DNA of 64,000 nt from Cryptomeria japonica (GCF_030272615.1 NC_081406.1:460874072-460938071); one strand, 5' to 3'. Counted from the stretch's first letter, positions 46,986-58,105 are shown. Notes: a model not told the origin generated them from the sequence alone. Made by a program: numbers and translations.

Positions 46986-48450
46986 CCTTAGATGGCTCCC
47001 AAAGTATTAGTTTTTTGTATCATTTTTGTATGATGATGCAGACACTTTCGAGTGATTGAAGCTATATGATTTTGACATCATTGTATCATGAAACTTATGA
47101 TTTTTGAGATATTAATATGAGATGATTCATCCTTGCGGCAACTAGATGTATATGTACCTCTGTGATGTTGCTTCTATGTGATGTATGTTTCTATGTATTA
47201 ATGCAATTTATGATTCTATGATGTAGGGATGCTTATGAGATACATGTATCTATGATGTTTACGATAGGAATGTAGTAATATATAAATGATGAAATTCAAT
47301 ATTTTTACACTTTTATGTTTTATATGTTATGAAAATGTGAATGTATGAAATACAAATGAATATGATAATGCAAATAACTATTTACATGATGAGAATGTAA
47401 ATTGTGCTAACATGTGTTGTGTTATTATTCTGGCATTTTATGTTGTATATGAGAATGCAAATACTAACTAATGATATATGCAAGATGCAATGCGATTGTG
47501 ATATATATATGTATGTATGAAAAGCTAATATGTGATAATGCAGGTGCAATCTACATGAAATGAAGATATTTTTGGCATGTCATTATACTTAGTCATGTGA
47601 TAGTAGGCTACATGAAGTCAGGAAGGATGATGGAGGTCAATCATGAAAGGGGGATGGAAGATAGAAGATATGGAAGTGAAAGAGATTCTTGTGCTTTATC
47701 ATCATTGAGCTTTATTATGGCAAATAGGTTATGACAATCGAGGCATAGGTTCGACCCAGAAAATCATTGTACCCATTTGCATGGAGATAAGACAGTCACA
47801 AACAAGGAATGTCCTAGTTTATACTATACTTAGAGTGTCCTAATATCCTTGGACAAGTCACAACATTACTAAGAGACAATCCACAAACAACAAAACAATA
47901 GGTGAACATATCCTATCCTCGCCTTTCTAGTAAAAGACATCCTAGAGATAGAATCTCTAGTCAGAGACATCCCCAAAAAGCCAAAAGACATGTCACCAAA
48001 AGATAAAATAATAAGAAAACCAAGACTCGACACCAACATCCATTGTAGTCCTCAAGTTTAGTGTCTCTTGTCACTTGCATAAGTCTATTTAATTTTGGTC
48101 ATAATGTTTACTTTCAAAAAAAGGATAGATAGAACTGAACCATAATGTAGTTTGAGTCTACTGAAAGATTTGATTTGTTGAAGCCCATTGTTGTTGTTTA
48201 CATCTCATCTAAAACTGACTTAATCCATAAAATTCATACTTTATTATGAAGAAGATGAAACTTTATTTCTGATCTTTGATGTAAGTGTTGCTTTATTCTA
48301 GATTGTGAGCAGATAGAATGAAGAAAACTGGGAGAAATTGTACTCCTTGAAATGTGTGATACTCTTAGTTCCACACCCACCACTAGACTTAAGATTTAGG
48401 AGCTAATTTATAATGGATGGAAGGGGGTGAAAAGGAAGGATTATACAAAT
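46986..48450 (+). repeat. spacer block S, plus-strand copy
   Basis: Collinear with the inverted copy at 1021-2480. AT-rich with many TATGAT/ATGATG words (47000-47560); block T at 47690-47900; a CTAGTCAGAGACATCCC segment near 47960; ends with the 97-bp-repeat-like TTATAATGGATGG word near 48410. No ORF with a domain is present. Confidence 0.75.
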
Positions 48451-48479
48451 AAATAAATATTTTTTAAATCATAGGCTAT

Positions 48480-49709
48480 GTCCTCCCATGCTTGTAGAAC
48501 ATAGGCATATTTGGCCCTGGTATCCTCTGTTTCTCGCCTACCTGCCCTTAATGCCTCCTCAGCCTCCATGTAGCACTGATAGCTAGATCCCTCCCTTGCT
48601 CAATGTCCCACAGTTGTATCCTGAGCCTAGCCACATCCCTCTCTAGATCTTGAATCTCATTTTCTTGTCCTTGGCAGATCTCTCTCAGGGATAGTAGCTC
48701 ATCCTCCTCCTCTCCTCCCTCCTCACCTTGTCCCTGTGGTTGTCCGTATCCCTGTCCCTGTCCTGGAACCTATGTTGTTGGGACCTGGAAAGGTAGTACA
48801 CCTCTACCTATGACTACATGCACCTATCTCTCCTCTCCTCCATCTATCGTCCAAACTACCCTCCTCTCTCCTACTGCACCTCGCCTCCATCATCTGCCTC
48901 TACTTTTCCCATCCTCGCTATCATCTCCACCATCCCCACCATCACCCTCTACTAGCTCTCCTAGATGTGTCAGCCATTGAAATGGATGATCTGCCTAATA
49001 TGCATTATACTCGACATCCATCCCTACATCCTCCACATCTGCCAAAATAACCCAAGGCATGGGACCATCTTGCATTTGTGGCACTACCTGATCATAAGAC
49101 AATAACAGACCTAATTGTGGCTGATCTCTCACTGTCCGTGCATACATCCCTAAGCCATGTGGCATCAAATGTCTCCTATTGAACTACCTGCATACTTTGT
49201 CTATCAATTATCACTCAATGATATATGGTGTCCTCCTGATTAGATACCTAATCCTAAACACATATGGCAGATTGACTACGTCATCCTCCCACTCATAATT
49301 TTGGTAAGGCCTCCATACTACACTGTCTATCTCATCGATCACTTAGTGCCAATACTCTAGCCTCCCAATCCGTGGCTAGGAATTAATCATATCATACAAA
49401 TGTACATAACTATGCCCATGTCCCCTACCTCTAAAGTGTATCGTTTGTGTAACTAGAAGATGCTCATATACCCATATCTGCAATAATGTCACTCCACACC
49501 CCAATCCCACTAATCCGTGATACACAAACTCATGCAGCTTATAACACAAGTGTGACAGTAGACATGACCCCCATGCAAAACTGGTGTGCTCAGTAACCAA
49601 TGTCTCTAGAGTCCTTTCCCATCCCACAACCAACCCTCATGTCGCCCTGTCCATATAGAAAAACCCACTGATAACTTTTGCGAGCACCACCGGTAGAGCC
49701 AATCCTGTA
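48480..49709 (-). pseudogene. plant mobile domain (PMD) ORF, C-terminal part
   Basis: On the minus strand from 49709: ATGLALPVVLAKVISGFFYMDR, then EHTSFAWGSCLLSHLCYKLHE, LVGLGCGVTLLQIWVYEHLLV and YVHLYDMINS. These are landmarks of the plant mobile domain (the fold of MAIN/MAIL proteins and the PP7L N-terminus, also carried by transposons). A C-terminal low-complexity helical region follows (48480-48800). Stops near 49375, 49345, 49195 and 49020, and a frameshift near 49650. The N-terminal part is at 56496-56880, across the inserted element. Confidence 0.85.
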
Positions 49710-49714
49710 GCTAT

Positions 49715-50894
49715 TGTTGGCATTTTTTATGTTTATGTTGTAATTGTCATTGATGGACACACACTTGTATTGACATCCTTTTTGTATGTATGAGCTAGAG
49801 CTCAACCGGTATTTGTTCCAACTGGTATGTTGTATTCTAGTCTTTAGACTAATGATTTTGCAGAATGTGCTTCCCAGTCTGAAGGGGCATGATGACCCCA
49901 ACCGGTATGTAGATCTCAACTGGCACAAGGGAGAAAAGCGACACAACACATTCTTACCAGTCTTCATTTTTGTCAAACCGACAACCGGTATTTTGTATGA
50001 ACTGGTAATACTCTGTAATGAGTTACCAGCCGACATTTTGTGATGAGTTACCAACCCACCGATTGATTGATGGTGTTGACACACTGACGGTGCTTTTTGT
50101 GTCATGTTACGGAGTATGTCTAGATTCATTGAACCTAGGAAATTGTAATGTAATCCTATTGGACCGACATGAAATCAGATTCCTTTAAAAGGACATCATG
50201 TCTAGGGTTTTGAGTTGTTAAAACTGTTGCTGAAAGGGTTTATGTTGTGGCTAGGGTTTAAGGTGATTGTTGAGTTGTTGTAAGAGTGATCTTATCTGAG
50301 AAGATCGAGTTGTAAATAGAAAGATATAGATAAGACTAAAGTAATGCTGGAGTACATTAGTAGTGAACTATACTAGATCTAATCAAGCAGTTTTTCCTAT
50401 AAGATAGATCAAACACTTGTTGATTACTCACATCTTTGACAAGTTTGTAGCCCTTAACCGGGTAGGCCTCAAAGCCTTTGTAAAATCCTCTAACAAGGTG
50501 GTTCACTTCTGTGAATCTAAAATACTCTAAAAAGGTAGTCTTTACTCAGACTTATCTCCTAATGGAGATTGAGATTCCTAACAGGATCTGTTCTGGTGAA
50601 GAACATTGTAAGACCTTAACTGGTCTGACCTTAACCAGTCTGGTTTCTATTCTGCAGTAGTGACTTGTGAGTTCCATCTAACCGTGGTTTTTCCCAGTTG
50701 GGTTTCCACATCAAATATCTTGTGTTATGGTTGTATTGCTTTTATGGGTGAATGCTTTATTCACATTTTGGTTTGCATGTGTGATAACCGGTCTGTCTGT
50801 TAGACTATTTTACCGCTTTATCTTTAGACTGTGTAAGTGTTTAAGGATAGAGATTTTTGGCATACTAATTCACCCCCCCTCTTAGTATTCATCA
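49715..50894 (+). repeat. 5' LTR of the non-autonomous element
   Basis: Starts TGTTGGCATTTTTTATG, ends AGTATTCATCA; 1180 bp. It shares an ACCGGTA-rich first half and a TGGTTTTTCCCAGTTGGGTTTCC segment (near 50684) with the general copia LTR pattern. Its last ~250 bp recur at 56241-56490. Confidence 0.88.
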
Positions 50895-50910
50895 ATTGGT
50901 ATCAGAGCCA
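50895..50910 (+). other. primer-binding site of the non-autonomous element
   Basis: ATTGGTATCAGAGCCA: a full match to the initiator-Met tRNA complement used by plant copia elements. Confidence 0.88.
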
Positions 50911-50944
50911 ACCTTTCTATAAGTTTAACCACTTGGAAAGAGAT

Positions 50945-52096
50945 ATGGGGGAATACACTTTGAGGGAACTTACTCAATGGCTCACTAAGTCTGAGCAAGC
51001 CTATGATGATCTTACAGTCAAATACAAGGCATCTCAAGAAAAAAGGAGAGAACATGCAGAAAAGTTGATGGAGCTATTTGAAAGTAGTTCTGAAGATGAA
51101 GCTAATATGGAAGCCATGATTGCAGAAGTGAATAAGCTAAATGATTCAAACTCCAATCTGAGAAAGGAGTTAGAAGGACTAACTATCCGGCTTAGTCAAG
51201 AGCTTGAAAACCGTAGGAAAGATGAAGATCAAGTAAAGGACAAAGATCATGAGATCTCCAAGTTGAAACAAGAGATTAGTGCACTAACTACTTGCCTTCA
51301 TGAGAACAGGATGGAAAAGGAAGACATGCAAGGTGAACTGAACATAGCCATCTCTGAAAATGCAAGTCTAATGGAGGCAAATACTGCTATTTCCAAAGAA
51401 CTCTTTGAGTCAAAGGAAATACTTGCTAAGTTTGGCAAAAGTATTGTCAAGCTAGAGAAAAAGCTTGTGTCATCTAGACCGGAAAAGAATACCAATGGTC
51501 TTGGTTTCTCTGGACATGAGGAAGCAGAATCCTCAGGAACAAATGTTGAAGCATCAAAGAAGCAATCGGCACTCAATGGAAAAGGTAAGCAAAAATTCAA
51601 ACCTGTTTGCTTTAACTATCTTAAAGAAGGACACACTGCCAAGGTATATAGGAACAAAGCCTACAATAATTTTCCATATTTTATCAACAATGTACCTAGA
51701 TCCAATAAGTTCAATGGTCATTGTTATGCATGCAACAAGTTTGGGCATAGAGCATCTGAATGCAGGTCTGTCATGAACAATACCGGAAGATATCCTCAGA
51801 GGACTCAAGGAGCTGGTCCAGAATCTTTTGTAAACCAGAACCCTAACCAGTTTGATGCCTACAATTATCAGTCAAGCAACAATGGTTATCAATCGGCAAC
51901 CAGATGGAGAGAAAATTGTTGGATTTGTCATGGACATGGACACATTGCGGCTACATGTAGAAGGAAGAATGGAAATATGAACAATGGACCTTGGAGAGCA
52001 CTTGGATTGGTTTTCTATCACTGCAACAAACCAGGTCACATTGCAAGATTCTGTAGAAGCAGATCAAGTATATCTGATGATATACTGGTCACTTAG
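50945..52096 (+). CDS. Gag-like protein with coiled coil and four CCHC-type knuckles
   Basis: 383 codons, intact, from ATG at 50945 (MGEYTLRELTQWL); the longer frame to 50837 starts inside the LTR. Residues about 10-185 are a Lys/Glu/Leu-rich coiled coil. The C-terminal half has knuckle-like units: CFNYLKEGHTAKVYR (two Cys are Tyr), CYACNKFGHRASECR (intact), CWICHGHGHIAATCR (intact) and FYHCNKPGHIARFCR (first Cys is Phe). The usual copia Gag capsid segment seen in Copia-2 is not recognisable. It would bind and package RNA in trans with a partner's enzymes. The open frame could mean youth or selection. Confidence 0.8.
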   Translation: MGEYTLRELTQWLTKSEQAYDDLTVKYKASQEKRREHAEKLMELFESSSEDEANMEAMIAEVNKLNDSNSNLRKELEGLTIRLSQELENRRKDEDQVKDKDHEISKLKQEISALTTCLHENRMEKEDMQGELNIAISENASLMEANTAISKELFESKEILAKFGKSIVKLEKKLVSSRPEKNTNGLGFSGHEEAESSGTNVEASKKQSALNGKGKQKFKPVCFNYLKEGHTAKVYRNKAYNNFPYFINNVPRSNKFNGHCYACNKFGHRASECRSVMNNTGRYPQRTQGAGPESFVNQNPNQFDAYNYQSSNNGYQSATRWRENCWICHGHGHIAATCRRKNGNMNNGPWRALGLVFYHCNKPGHIARFCRSRSSISDDILVT

Positions 52097-52668
52097 AAAG
52101 GAGAAGTTGATGTTAAAAAAGTTCAAGCAGACATGAACAAAACCTGGAGGATGAAACCAACAATGTTGGAAGGGGAACTAGTTTCTGCATCTAGTGTGGA
52201 AATATCAAAACTGGTAAACTAAGCTCCAAAGAAGCTTAGGGGGAGCAAACGATGAAATGATTGTGAACCCCTGATTACACTGGTAAAAGACCTTAACTAG
52301 TACATGATACCTATCACTTGGCAGAAGATCAGAAATGGTAAAGGAGGCAAATTAGGGTTTTCGTCCTAATAGAGGAGCATTAATGGCAGTAGGTGAGAGA
52401 CATGTATAAAAGAATATTTCAAATCATTTCTCACTATCTGTTTTCGAGCGAAGAAAATTTTTCAAGTGCAGAGTGCAGAAAAGGCGATTTGAGCTAAGAT
52501 TTCAAGAAATTGATAAATCTTGAAGGAGATTCAAATCCAGTTTGCAAATGGTCGTGGAGAACACAAAGCAGTGATTTGGCAACCGACGGAGAGTGGAGTG
52601 AAGCAGAATCAGGAAGCCCTAAATTCGCGTTGTAAAGGTATTTTTCATGTTCTTGAAAATACTCAACA
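52097..52668 (+). other. inter-ORF region with a TATA box
   Basis: After the Gag stop come a few decayed codons, a purine-rich word CTTAGGGGGAGC (near 52235), then GTATAAAAG at 52404-52412 and a 250 bp leader-like stretch before the second gene. No ORF with a domain is present. Confidence 0.55.
52405..52412 (+). promoter_or_regulatory. TATA box candidate for the second gene
   Basis: TATAAAAG matches the plant TATA consensus. It lies 250 bp upstream of the first coding codons of the second ORF and far from the LTRs. Confidence 0.4.
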
Positions 52669-55579
52669 TTGGCTTTTGCATCTCATACCAGTTCTGGAGT
52701 CATAGTTGAAGAAGGAATTTCTGATTATATTGATTGCAAAATAGAAGACCTAGGCTCTTTATCTATTCACACCCAGTTAGGTTTATTTTGCAGCAAGGAC
52801 AAAATGATCAAACCAGAGTTTAGAATCCTAGAGAAGAAGAAACTCCATAATGCAATATACTTTCTAGAAGATTTTACGGAGGATCACATCAGGATCATTT
52901 TGAGCAAAGTCCATGGTGACAAGATGTACCTAGAGAGGACACATGATATCACACCTCAGGCAATTCATGCAGTCACCAGTTTTGCAACATAGGGGAAGTG
53001 CCAGCCGTAAGAACGGTAAGCAAAATTGAAATGGCCAAGCTCACCGGTTCAACAAGTGACTCATGGGGTATGACAGTTAATCCTATCAAGGATGATCTGG
53101 TGAAATACGCTTGCATGGTGATAGGCTACAGAACATTTTCAGCCAGTAGGATTAATTTTGTATCTGCTGCAACGGTAAATGCTGTTTATCGGATGATTAA
53201 AGAGGATGCATCTTTTGACTTATGCATTGGTATGCAGAGGCAACTCCTATTGAATCTAAAGGTGATCAAACAGGACAATGCACTAAGGTTTAAGTTTGGA
53301 CAACTACTGATAGGGTTGTTCTTCTATTTCCAAGGCTACTTTCCTAGAGTAGGAGATGTCTAGTGGTCTCCTAACCAACCGATAACCAAGCAGATCAAGG
53401 AAAGAATACAAGCCATTGGAACCGGTTACCCTGAAGTACTGAACAAATATTTTGATGAGTTCAAAAGAAAGATGAGTCAAATGGTAAGGATATCAGGTGA
53501 TATAGTTAAGAAATATGAAGATGACATCTGTTTCACCATTCAGGTGGACAAATGTTTAATGGAGGCTGTTGAGCCTAGAATGGAGGAAGTAGAGCGAATG
53601 GGCTATGAAGTTATGTATGATATGCTCGAAGGGTATGCCTCAACCCTTATTGCCTCGCCTCTTGATCCAAAGGCTAAAAGGACCAGAACATACTTAGAGA
53701 GGATTGTACCAATTGAAGAACCATCAGTTAAGAAAGGAAAAGAACCGCAAAGAAAGCCAAAGCAGTGCTTGTAGCATCAGCACTAGCTACCACTGCAACT
53801 CCAAGAGTGACCAAGCGGTCACCGGCAAAGAAGAAACCAGAGGAGACAACGAAAAAAGTCTTTGAAAGAAAAAGGAAGACAAAGACAAATGAACTGGACT
53901 CTGAAGAGACCAAGTTTGATGAAAAGGCAAAGAAGGCCAGACAGACAAAGAAAATGAAGAAGAATGAACCGGCAGCATCCGCACTGGTAAATATTGACAT
54001 CTCCTCATACATACCTTTGACACATTTTCAAAGGACAGTTAAGAATATTAGGAAAAAATTGTTTCATGATTTAGTAGATTATTATGATGATTTTAGTGAT
54101 GAGGAAAAGGAAGAAGTATTATAGGAAATCATCATTTATTTGTGTAAAAATGATCGGGCGCCATTAGAGATTAAATCTCAGACACCAGATTCTTCATTTA
54201 AAGCATTAGATAATAAATGGTGCATTGCCATTGAAAAGGAACGGGAGATTAGGGAGAAACTATTTGCACAATACTTTCCTGACCTCTCAAATTCAGAATT
54301 GTTTGATGTGTTGGACCAAAATAAAGGTCTCTTCCTCACAAGGAGAAGAAGACTCCGGTTGTTGGAGGGGAGAATTGATGATGTTGAAAAAGATACTCAT
54401 CAGCATATGGATTATGCTATCAACTCTCACAAAGCAAAAATGGCTAACCTCCAAGCAGAAAAAGAACCGGCTGTTTCCAAACCGGATGAAGTCTTTGATG
54501 AGGAAGGAAACCTAGTTGAAGAACCAATCGACACTATTGATGTCGATGCCCTGGATGTAGATGATGTCACTCAGGACATACCTTTTGTGGGAACAGAACA
54601 AGGGCAACAAGCCAAACAAGGTGGTGAGCAAGCTAAGGACAAATAGGAAGCGGCTCAAGAATAGGAAGAGAAGAAGAAGAGGGATGAAGATAAGAAAAAG
54701 AGAAAAGAGGAAGAGAAGAGAAAAGAGGAAGAGGAGAAATGAAAAGATGAAGAAGAGAAGAAGCAAGAAGAGGAAAGGAAGAAGAAAAAAGAAGAGGGTA
54801 AGGAAGAGAAGAGGAAGAAAGAAGAGGAAGAAAAGAAGAAGAAGGAAGAGGAAGAAAAGAAGAAGAAGGAAGAGGAAGAGAAGGAAGAGGAAGAAAAGAA
54901 GAAGAAGGAAGAGGAAGAAAAGAAGAAGAAGGAAGAGGAAGAGAAGAAAAAGATGGAAGAAGAAGAAAAGAAGAAGAAGGAAGAAAAAGAGAAAGAAGAG
55001 GAAAAGAGGAAAGAAGAAGACAAGGAACAAAAGAAAGAAGCAAAGAAAAGGAAGAAGGAAGAAGTAGACAAGGCAACAAAAGCAACGGAGAGCACTTAGA
55101 TGGATACTCCGAAGGAAACTGGGAGTCAAGCCAAACCGGCTGATATCTCCAGTCCTATCGATCTCCAATCTACAAGTGAGTCGGAGCTTATGGAAAGCAT
55201 CAAGGTTGCTCAAGAGCGCCTTGAGATCATTCGCAGGAAAAAGGAACAGGACATAATTCAGGCGGTTGTAGACACCCTTACCAGTTTAATCCTCGATACC
55301 AATCTTCCTGACACTGAATCATCACTAGCACAACTCAAACTACTATGTACTGTAGTGGATGATCAGGTGCATAGCCTGGAAGAAGCAGCTGAGGCAAATG
55401 TCAAGAAAGAGCATCAAAAGGCTCTTAACATTGCTCTGGTGAAAAAGATGAATGAGCTTAGGACTGAATTGTTGAAAGACCAAAAGGACATAAGGAATGC
55501 CTTGGATGAGGGAAACTTGCTACTAAGCAAAATCTATCAACCTCATCTGTTCTGTGACAATGTGCTAGCTAAGAAGTAA
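52669..55579 (+). pseudogene. second gene of the non-autonomous element, accessory-domain-like, K/E-rich
   Basis: About 970 codons in three frames: 52669-52989 (one frame), 52998-53774 (second) and 53765-55579 (third), with stops near 52990, 53361, 54122, 54645 and 55097. N-terminal segment: IYFLEDFTEDHI, ITPQAIHAVTSFAT and, after a stop, GEVPAV; then FVSAATVNAVYRMIKEDASF and MQRQLLLNLKVIK with FKFGQLLIGLFFYFQ. The order resembles the accessory domain of gypsy B and LINE ORF3, but only distantly. A Lys/Glu-only coiled coil fills 54650-55065 and a helical C-terminus ends at 55579. No enzyme motif is seen. Function unknown. Confidence 0.65.
54660..55065 (+). repeat. polypurine GAAGAG-type tract coding Lys/Glu repeats
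   Basis: About 400 bp of nearly pure A and G with only scattered pyrimidines; the word AAGAAGAAGGAAGAGGAAG recurs. In the gene's own frame it encodes EEEEKKKK blocks. ORFs seen on either strand in other frames (Leu/Phe/Ser-rich or Arg/Lys-rich) are artefacts of this composition. Confidence 0.85.
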
Positions 55580-56240
55580 TAGCTTCAAATAGACTTACAG
55601 TCCTACTTGGGCACATTTAAGACACCTTATGATTCCTTTGCAACATATGGGAAATCATTCATCAGTTCCAGACCTAGTCAGGCAAAATAGAGCAAGACAT
55701 CAGTACACAATCTAATGATTTGTAGGAGCTACAACTGGTTTTACTTCCACATCTCCAAATTCTTCAGAAGTGTTATCTGAATCTGGATGCCTTGACAGTC
55801 ACATAGGAGCTGAGCATAGTTGATGCCATGGAGGAACAGGTATACCAAATGCAAACAGAAAAAGAAGTGGCCACCTCTTTACTTGAGTCTTGGTCTCTAT
55901 CCATGAAACAATTTTTAAAGGACTATAAATCGGTTTTTGACAAATATTATTCATTGTTGTCATAAAATTTTTATTTATATCAAATGGAAACAGGGTTGTT
56001 CAGTGGTACTTTGTCATTGTTGGCAAAGGGGGAGAAGTATCTGTTTTTGGTTTTAAAATTTTGATCTTCTAATACGGGGGAGAAGTACTCTATCTATTTT
56101 GAAGACAAATAGGGAGAAGCATCTGTTTTTGAAATTTTGATATATGTTTTGATATATGCTATATGCTCTGATGTCTCAATGATTATGCTCTATATGCAAA
56201 ATTGCTATACATTGTGTTGATTAAGGGATAGCATATATTG
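55580..56240 (+). other. 3' untranslated region of the non-autonomous element
   Basis: Broken frame remnants to about 55930, then TTGTCATTGTTGGCAAAGGGGGAGAAG (56011-56037), the copia-type purine tract, with a second GGGGGAGAAG at 56076. From 56100 AT-rich with TATATGC repeats up to the 3' LTR remnant. Confidence 0.65.
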
Positions 56241-56490
56241 CTATTCTACAGATAGTGACTTGTGAGTTCCATCTCACCGTGGTTTATCCCAGTTGGGTTT
56301 CCACATCAAATATCTTGTGTTATGGTTGTATTGCTATTGTGGGTGAATGCTTTATTCGCATTTTGGTTTGCATGTGTGATAACCGGTTTGTCTGTTAGAC
56401 TATTTTACCAATTTATCTTCAGACTGTATAAGTGTTTAAGGACAGAGATTTTTGGCATACTAATTCACCCCCCCCTCTTATTATTCATCA
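56241..56490 (+). repeat. truncated 3' LTR of the non-autonomous element
   Basis: CTATTCTACAGATAGTGACTTG to TATTCATCA aligns with 50646-50894 of the 5' LTR. About 930 bp of the LTR start are missing, so a deletion removed the junction with the purine tract. Confidence 0.85.
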
Positions 56491-56495
56491 ACTAT

Positions 56496-56880
56496 CATTG
56501 TATCCCAAGCCACATGTCGTGCCCTCATTTCTAGTCCTGGATCCTATAACACTCATCTCAATGCCTTCCTATCTCCCTCTCGATCATAGGGAACCAACTC
56601 CCCATCGATCGGTATCCGTAGTATCTTATACATATCCTCTAAAGTGATTGTCATCTCACCCATCGGAAAATGAAACATGCATGTCTCTGAGTGCCATCTC
56701 TTGGTTAATGTAGTCAACAAACCCATGTTTGCTTGAAACTTGGGCATAAACATAATATATTGCAATCTCATGGCCTCAACTACGACTCTATCCTCCACTG
56801 TCAACTTTGGTCGTAATCCCTGAGTCAAAGGATATCTCTCCCATGACTTGAGCATCAATAGGTCCTCTTGCAGCCAATCA
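56496..56880 (-). pseudogene. plant mobile domain (PMD) ORF, N-terminal part
   Basis: On the minus strand from about 56880: LMLKSWERYPLTQGLRPK, LQYIMFMPKFQANMGLLTTL, RWHSETCMFHFPMGEMTITL, EDMYKILRIPIDGELV. FHFPMGEMTITLEDMYKILR followed by IPIDGE is the classic PMD signature (FHLPxGExTITLxDVxxLxGLPIDG). Stops lie near 56550 and 56541. It joins the C-terminal part at 49709 when the inserted element is removed. It lies antisense to the surrounding gypsy A parts. Confidence 0.88.
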
Positions 56881-56889
56881 AATCAACTA

Positions 56890-57390
56890 TGTCAATCCTA
56901 GTAGTACTCCCTGTTCATCACAAAGTGCTACTTTTTTATCCTAGTGCTTATATTTATCATACAAAACTCTATCCTAGTAGTACTCCTGGTTCATCACAAA
57001 GTGTTGCTTTTATCTTATCTTTTAGGGCGCCTACTTGAGTGCATCCTCTTGAGTATCTTATCCAATTGACAACGTATGTTTTATCATAGAATTGTCAATG
57101 TCAGTCCAATCCAATTGACAACGTATGTTTTATCACATAATTTTCAATTTATTTGGTACACCCTGTTCATCACAAAGTGCCTCGCTCTATCCTATCTTAG
57201 GGCCTCTTCTTGAGTGTATCTTCTCGAGTAGTTTCCTGATTGACAACGTATGTTCTATCACACAATTTTCAATCCTAGCCCTATCAATTATCCTAGTCTT
57301 CCCTAGAGTACCTATTTGAGTGTATCGTCTCAGCAACTTATCCAATCGACAATGTATGTTTATCACATAACTGTCGATTTGACCTTGAAG
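56890..57390 (+). repeat. degenerate subrepeats upstream of LTR L
   Basis: Words recur: TTCATCACAAAGTG at about 56920, 56990 and 57165; ATTGACAACGTATGTT at about 57065, 57115 and 57240, with a variant (AATGTATGTT) near 57350; TTGAGTGYATC four times. Units are roughly 130 bp and diverged. The left copy (4110-4320, inverted) keeps one to two units. Confidence 0.75.
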
Positions 57391-58105
57391 GTGTAAACAT
57401 GCTTTAAACTTACACAAATGTGCATTCCCTACACATACACGCCTGAAACACACAGACATGTCTCTATCTTTCATAAGTGCACCTTCTCAATATAGACACG
57501 CTCGCATGTGGCACAGATGCCTTTGAAATCATAGACACATTTAAACTAGACACAGACACGCCTATCCTTCCCAAATGCGCTTGGCACCAACACAAACACA
57601 CCTTAACTTTTTTCCCTCCACTTGGCATTTTATAGCCCTACCTAGCATGCATTTATGATAACAATTAATATACCAACATAAAAGGAGGTTTTGTGGTGCT
57701 CACCAGCTCTCTTGCATATGTTGGTCTCTGATATCGGTGAACATGGTCGAATCAATGTACCAATGTCATCGCTGCTGACTTCTCTCTGCTCTCTCTTCAC
57801 TCTGATCTCTTAGGTGTGTAAATGACAATGAGTATGTTTTCCCTCGTGGTCTATCTTATAGACTACCCTATCCCTAGTCTCCCGACTCAGTCTTCTTTAT
57901 CCCGTGACTCTGTCACTCTATCCTATCTTGTTAGTCCTTTCTAGCCTTTCTTTCTTATCGAGAGTTTGTCTGTAATCTTTTCAAACATTTTCATGCAATC
58001 TCTCGAGGGGGAATATCATTCCCATAATGGGGCAACTTTGTATCAGTTTATCTTATCTTCTTTGAGTCAACACGACAAGCTACATTGTCTCAAAGAGGGG
58101 CAAGA
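57180..58105 (+). repeat. block U: region upstream of LTR L, plus-strand copy
   Basis: Counterpart of 3428-4320. It includes a CACA-rich segment (57420-57600) and closes with the purine tract AGAGGGGCAAGA (58094-58105) directly before the LTR. This is the layout of a 3' untranslated region followed by a 3' LTR. Confidence 0.75.

Larger units (their letters stand above)
49715..56490 (+). mobile_element. non-autonomous LTR element with Gag and a second gene, no Pol
   Basis: 6.8 kb, inserted in the PMD ORF with flanks GCTAT (49710-49714) and ACTAT (56491-56495). Excision joins the PMD frame as WDTMIATGLALP. Components: 5' LTR 49715-50894, initiator-Met primer site, Gag 50945-52096, second gene 52669-55579, purine tracts near 56026 and 56076, truncated 3' LTR 56241-56490. 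No protease, integrase, reverse transcriptase or RNase H motif is found in any frame. It fits the type called TR-GAG or LARD-like, dependent on a copia-type partner. Confidence 0.85.

Noticed and set aside
54561-55067. Arg/Lys-rich plus-strand ORF in another frame of the purine tract
   Set aside because: Off-frame reading of the same Lys/Glu repeat; the flanking coding signal is in the frame of 54140-54646 and 55100-55579.
54512-55213. Long minus-strand Leu/Phe/Ser-rich ORFs resembling membrane proteins
   Set aside because: They are mirror translations of the plus-strand polypurine tract; composition alone explains them.
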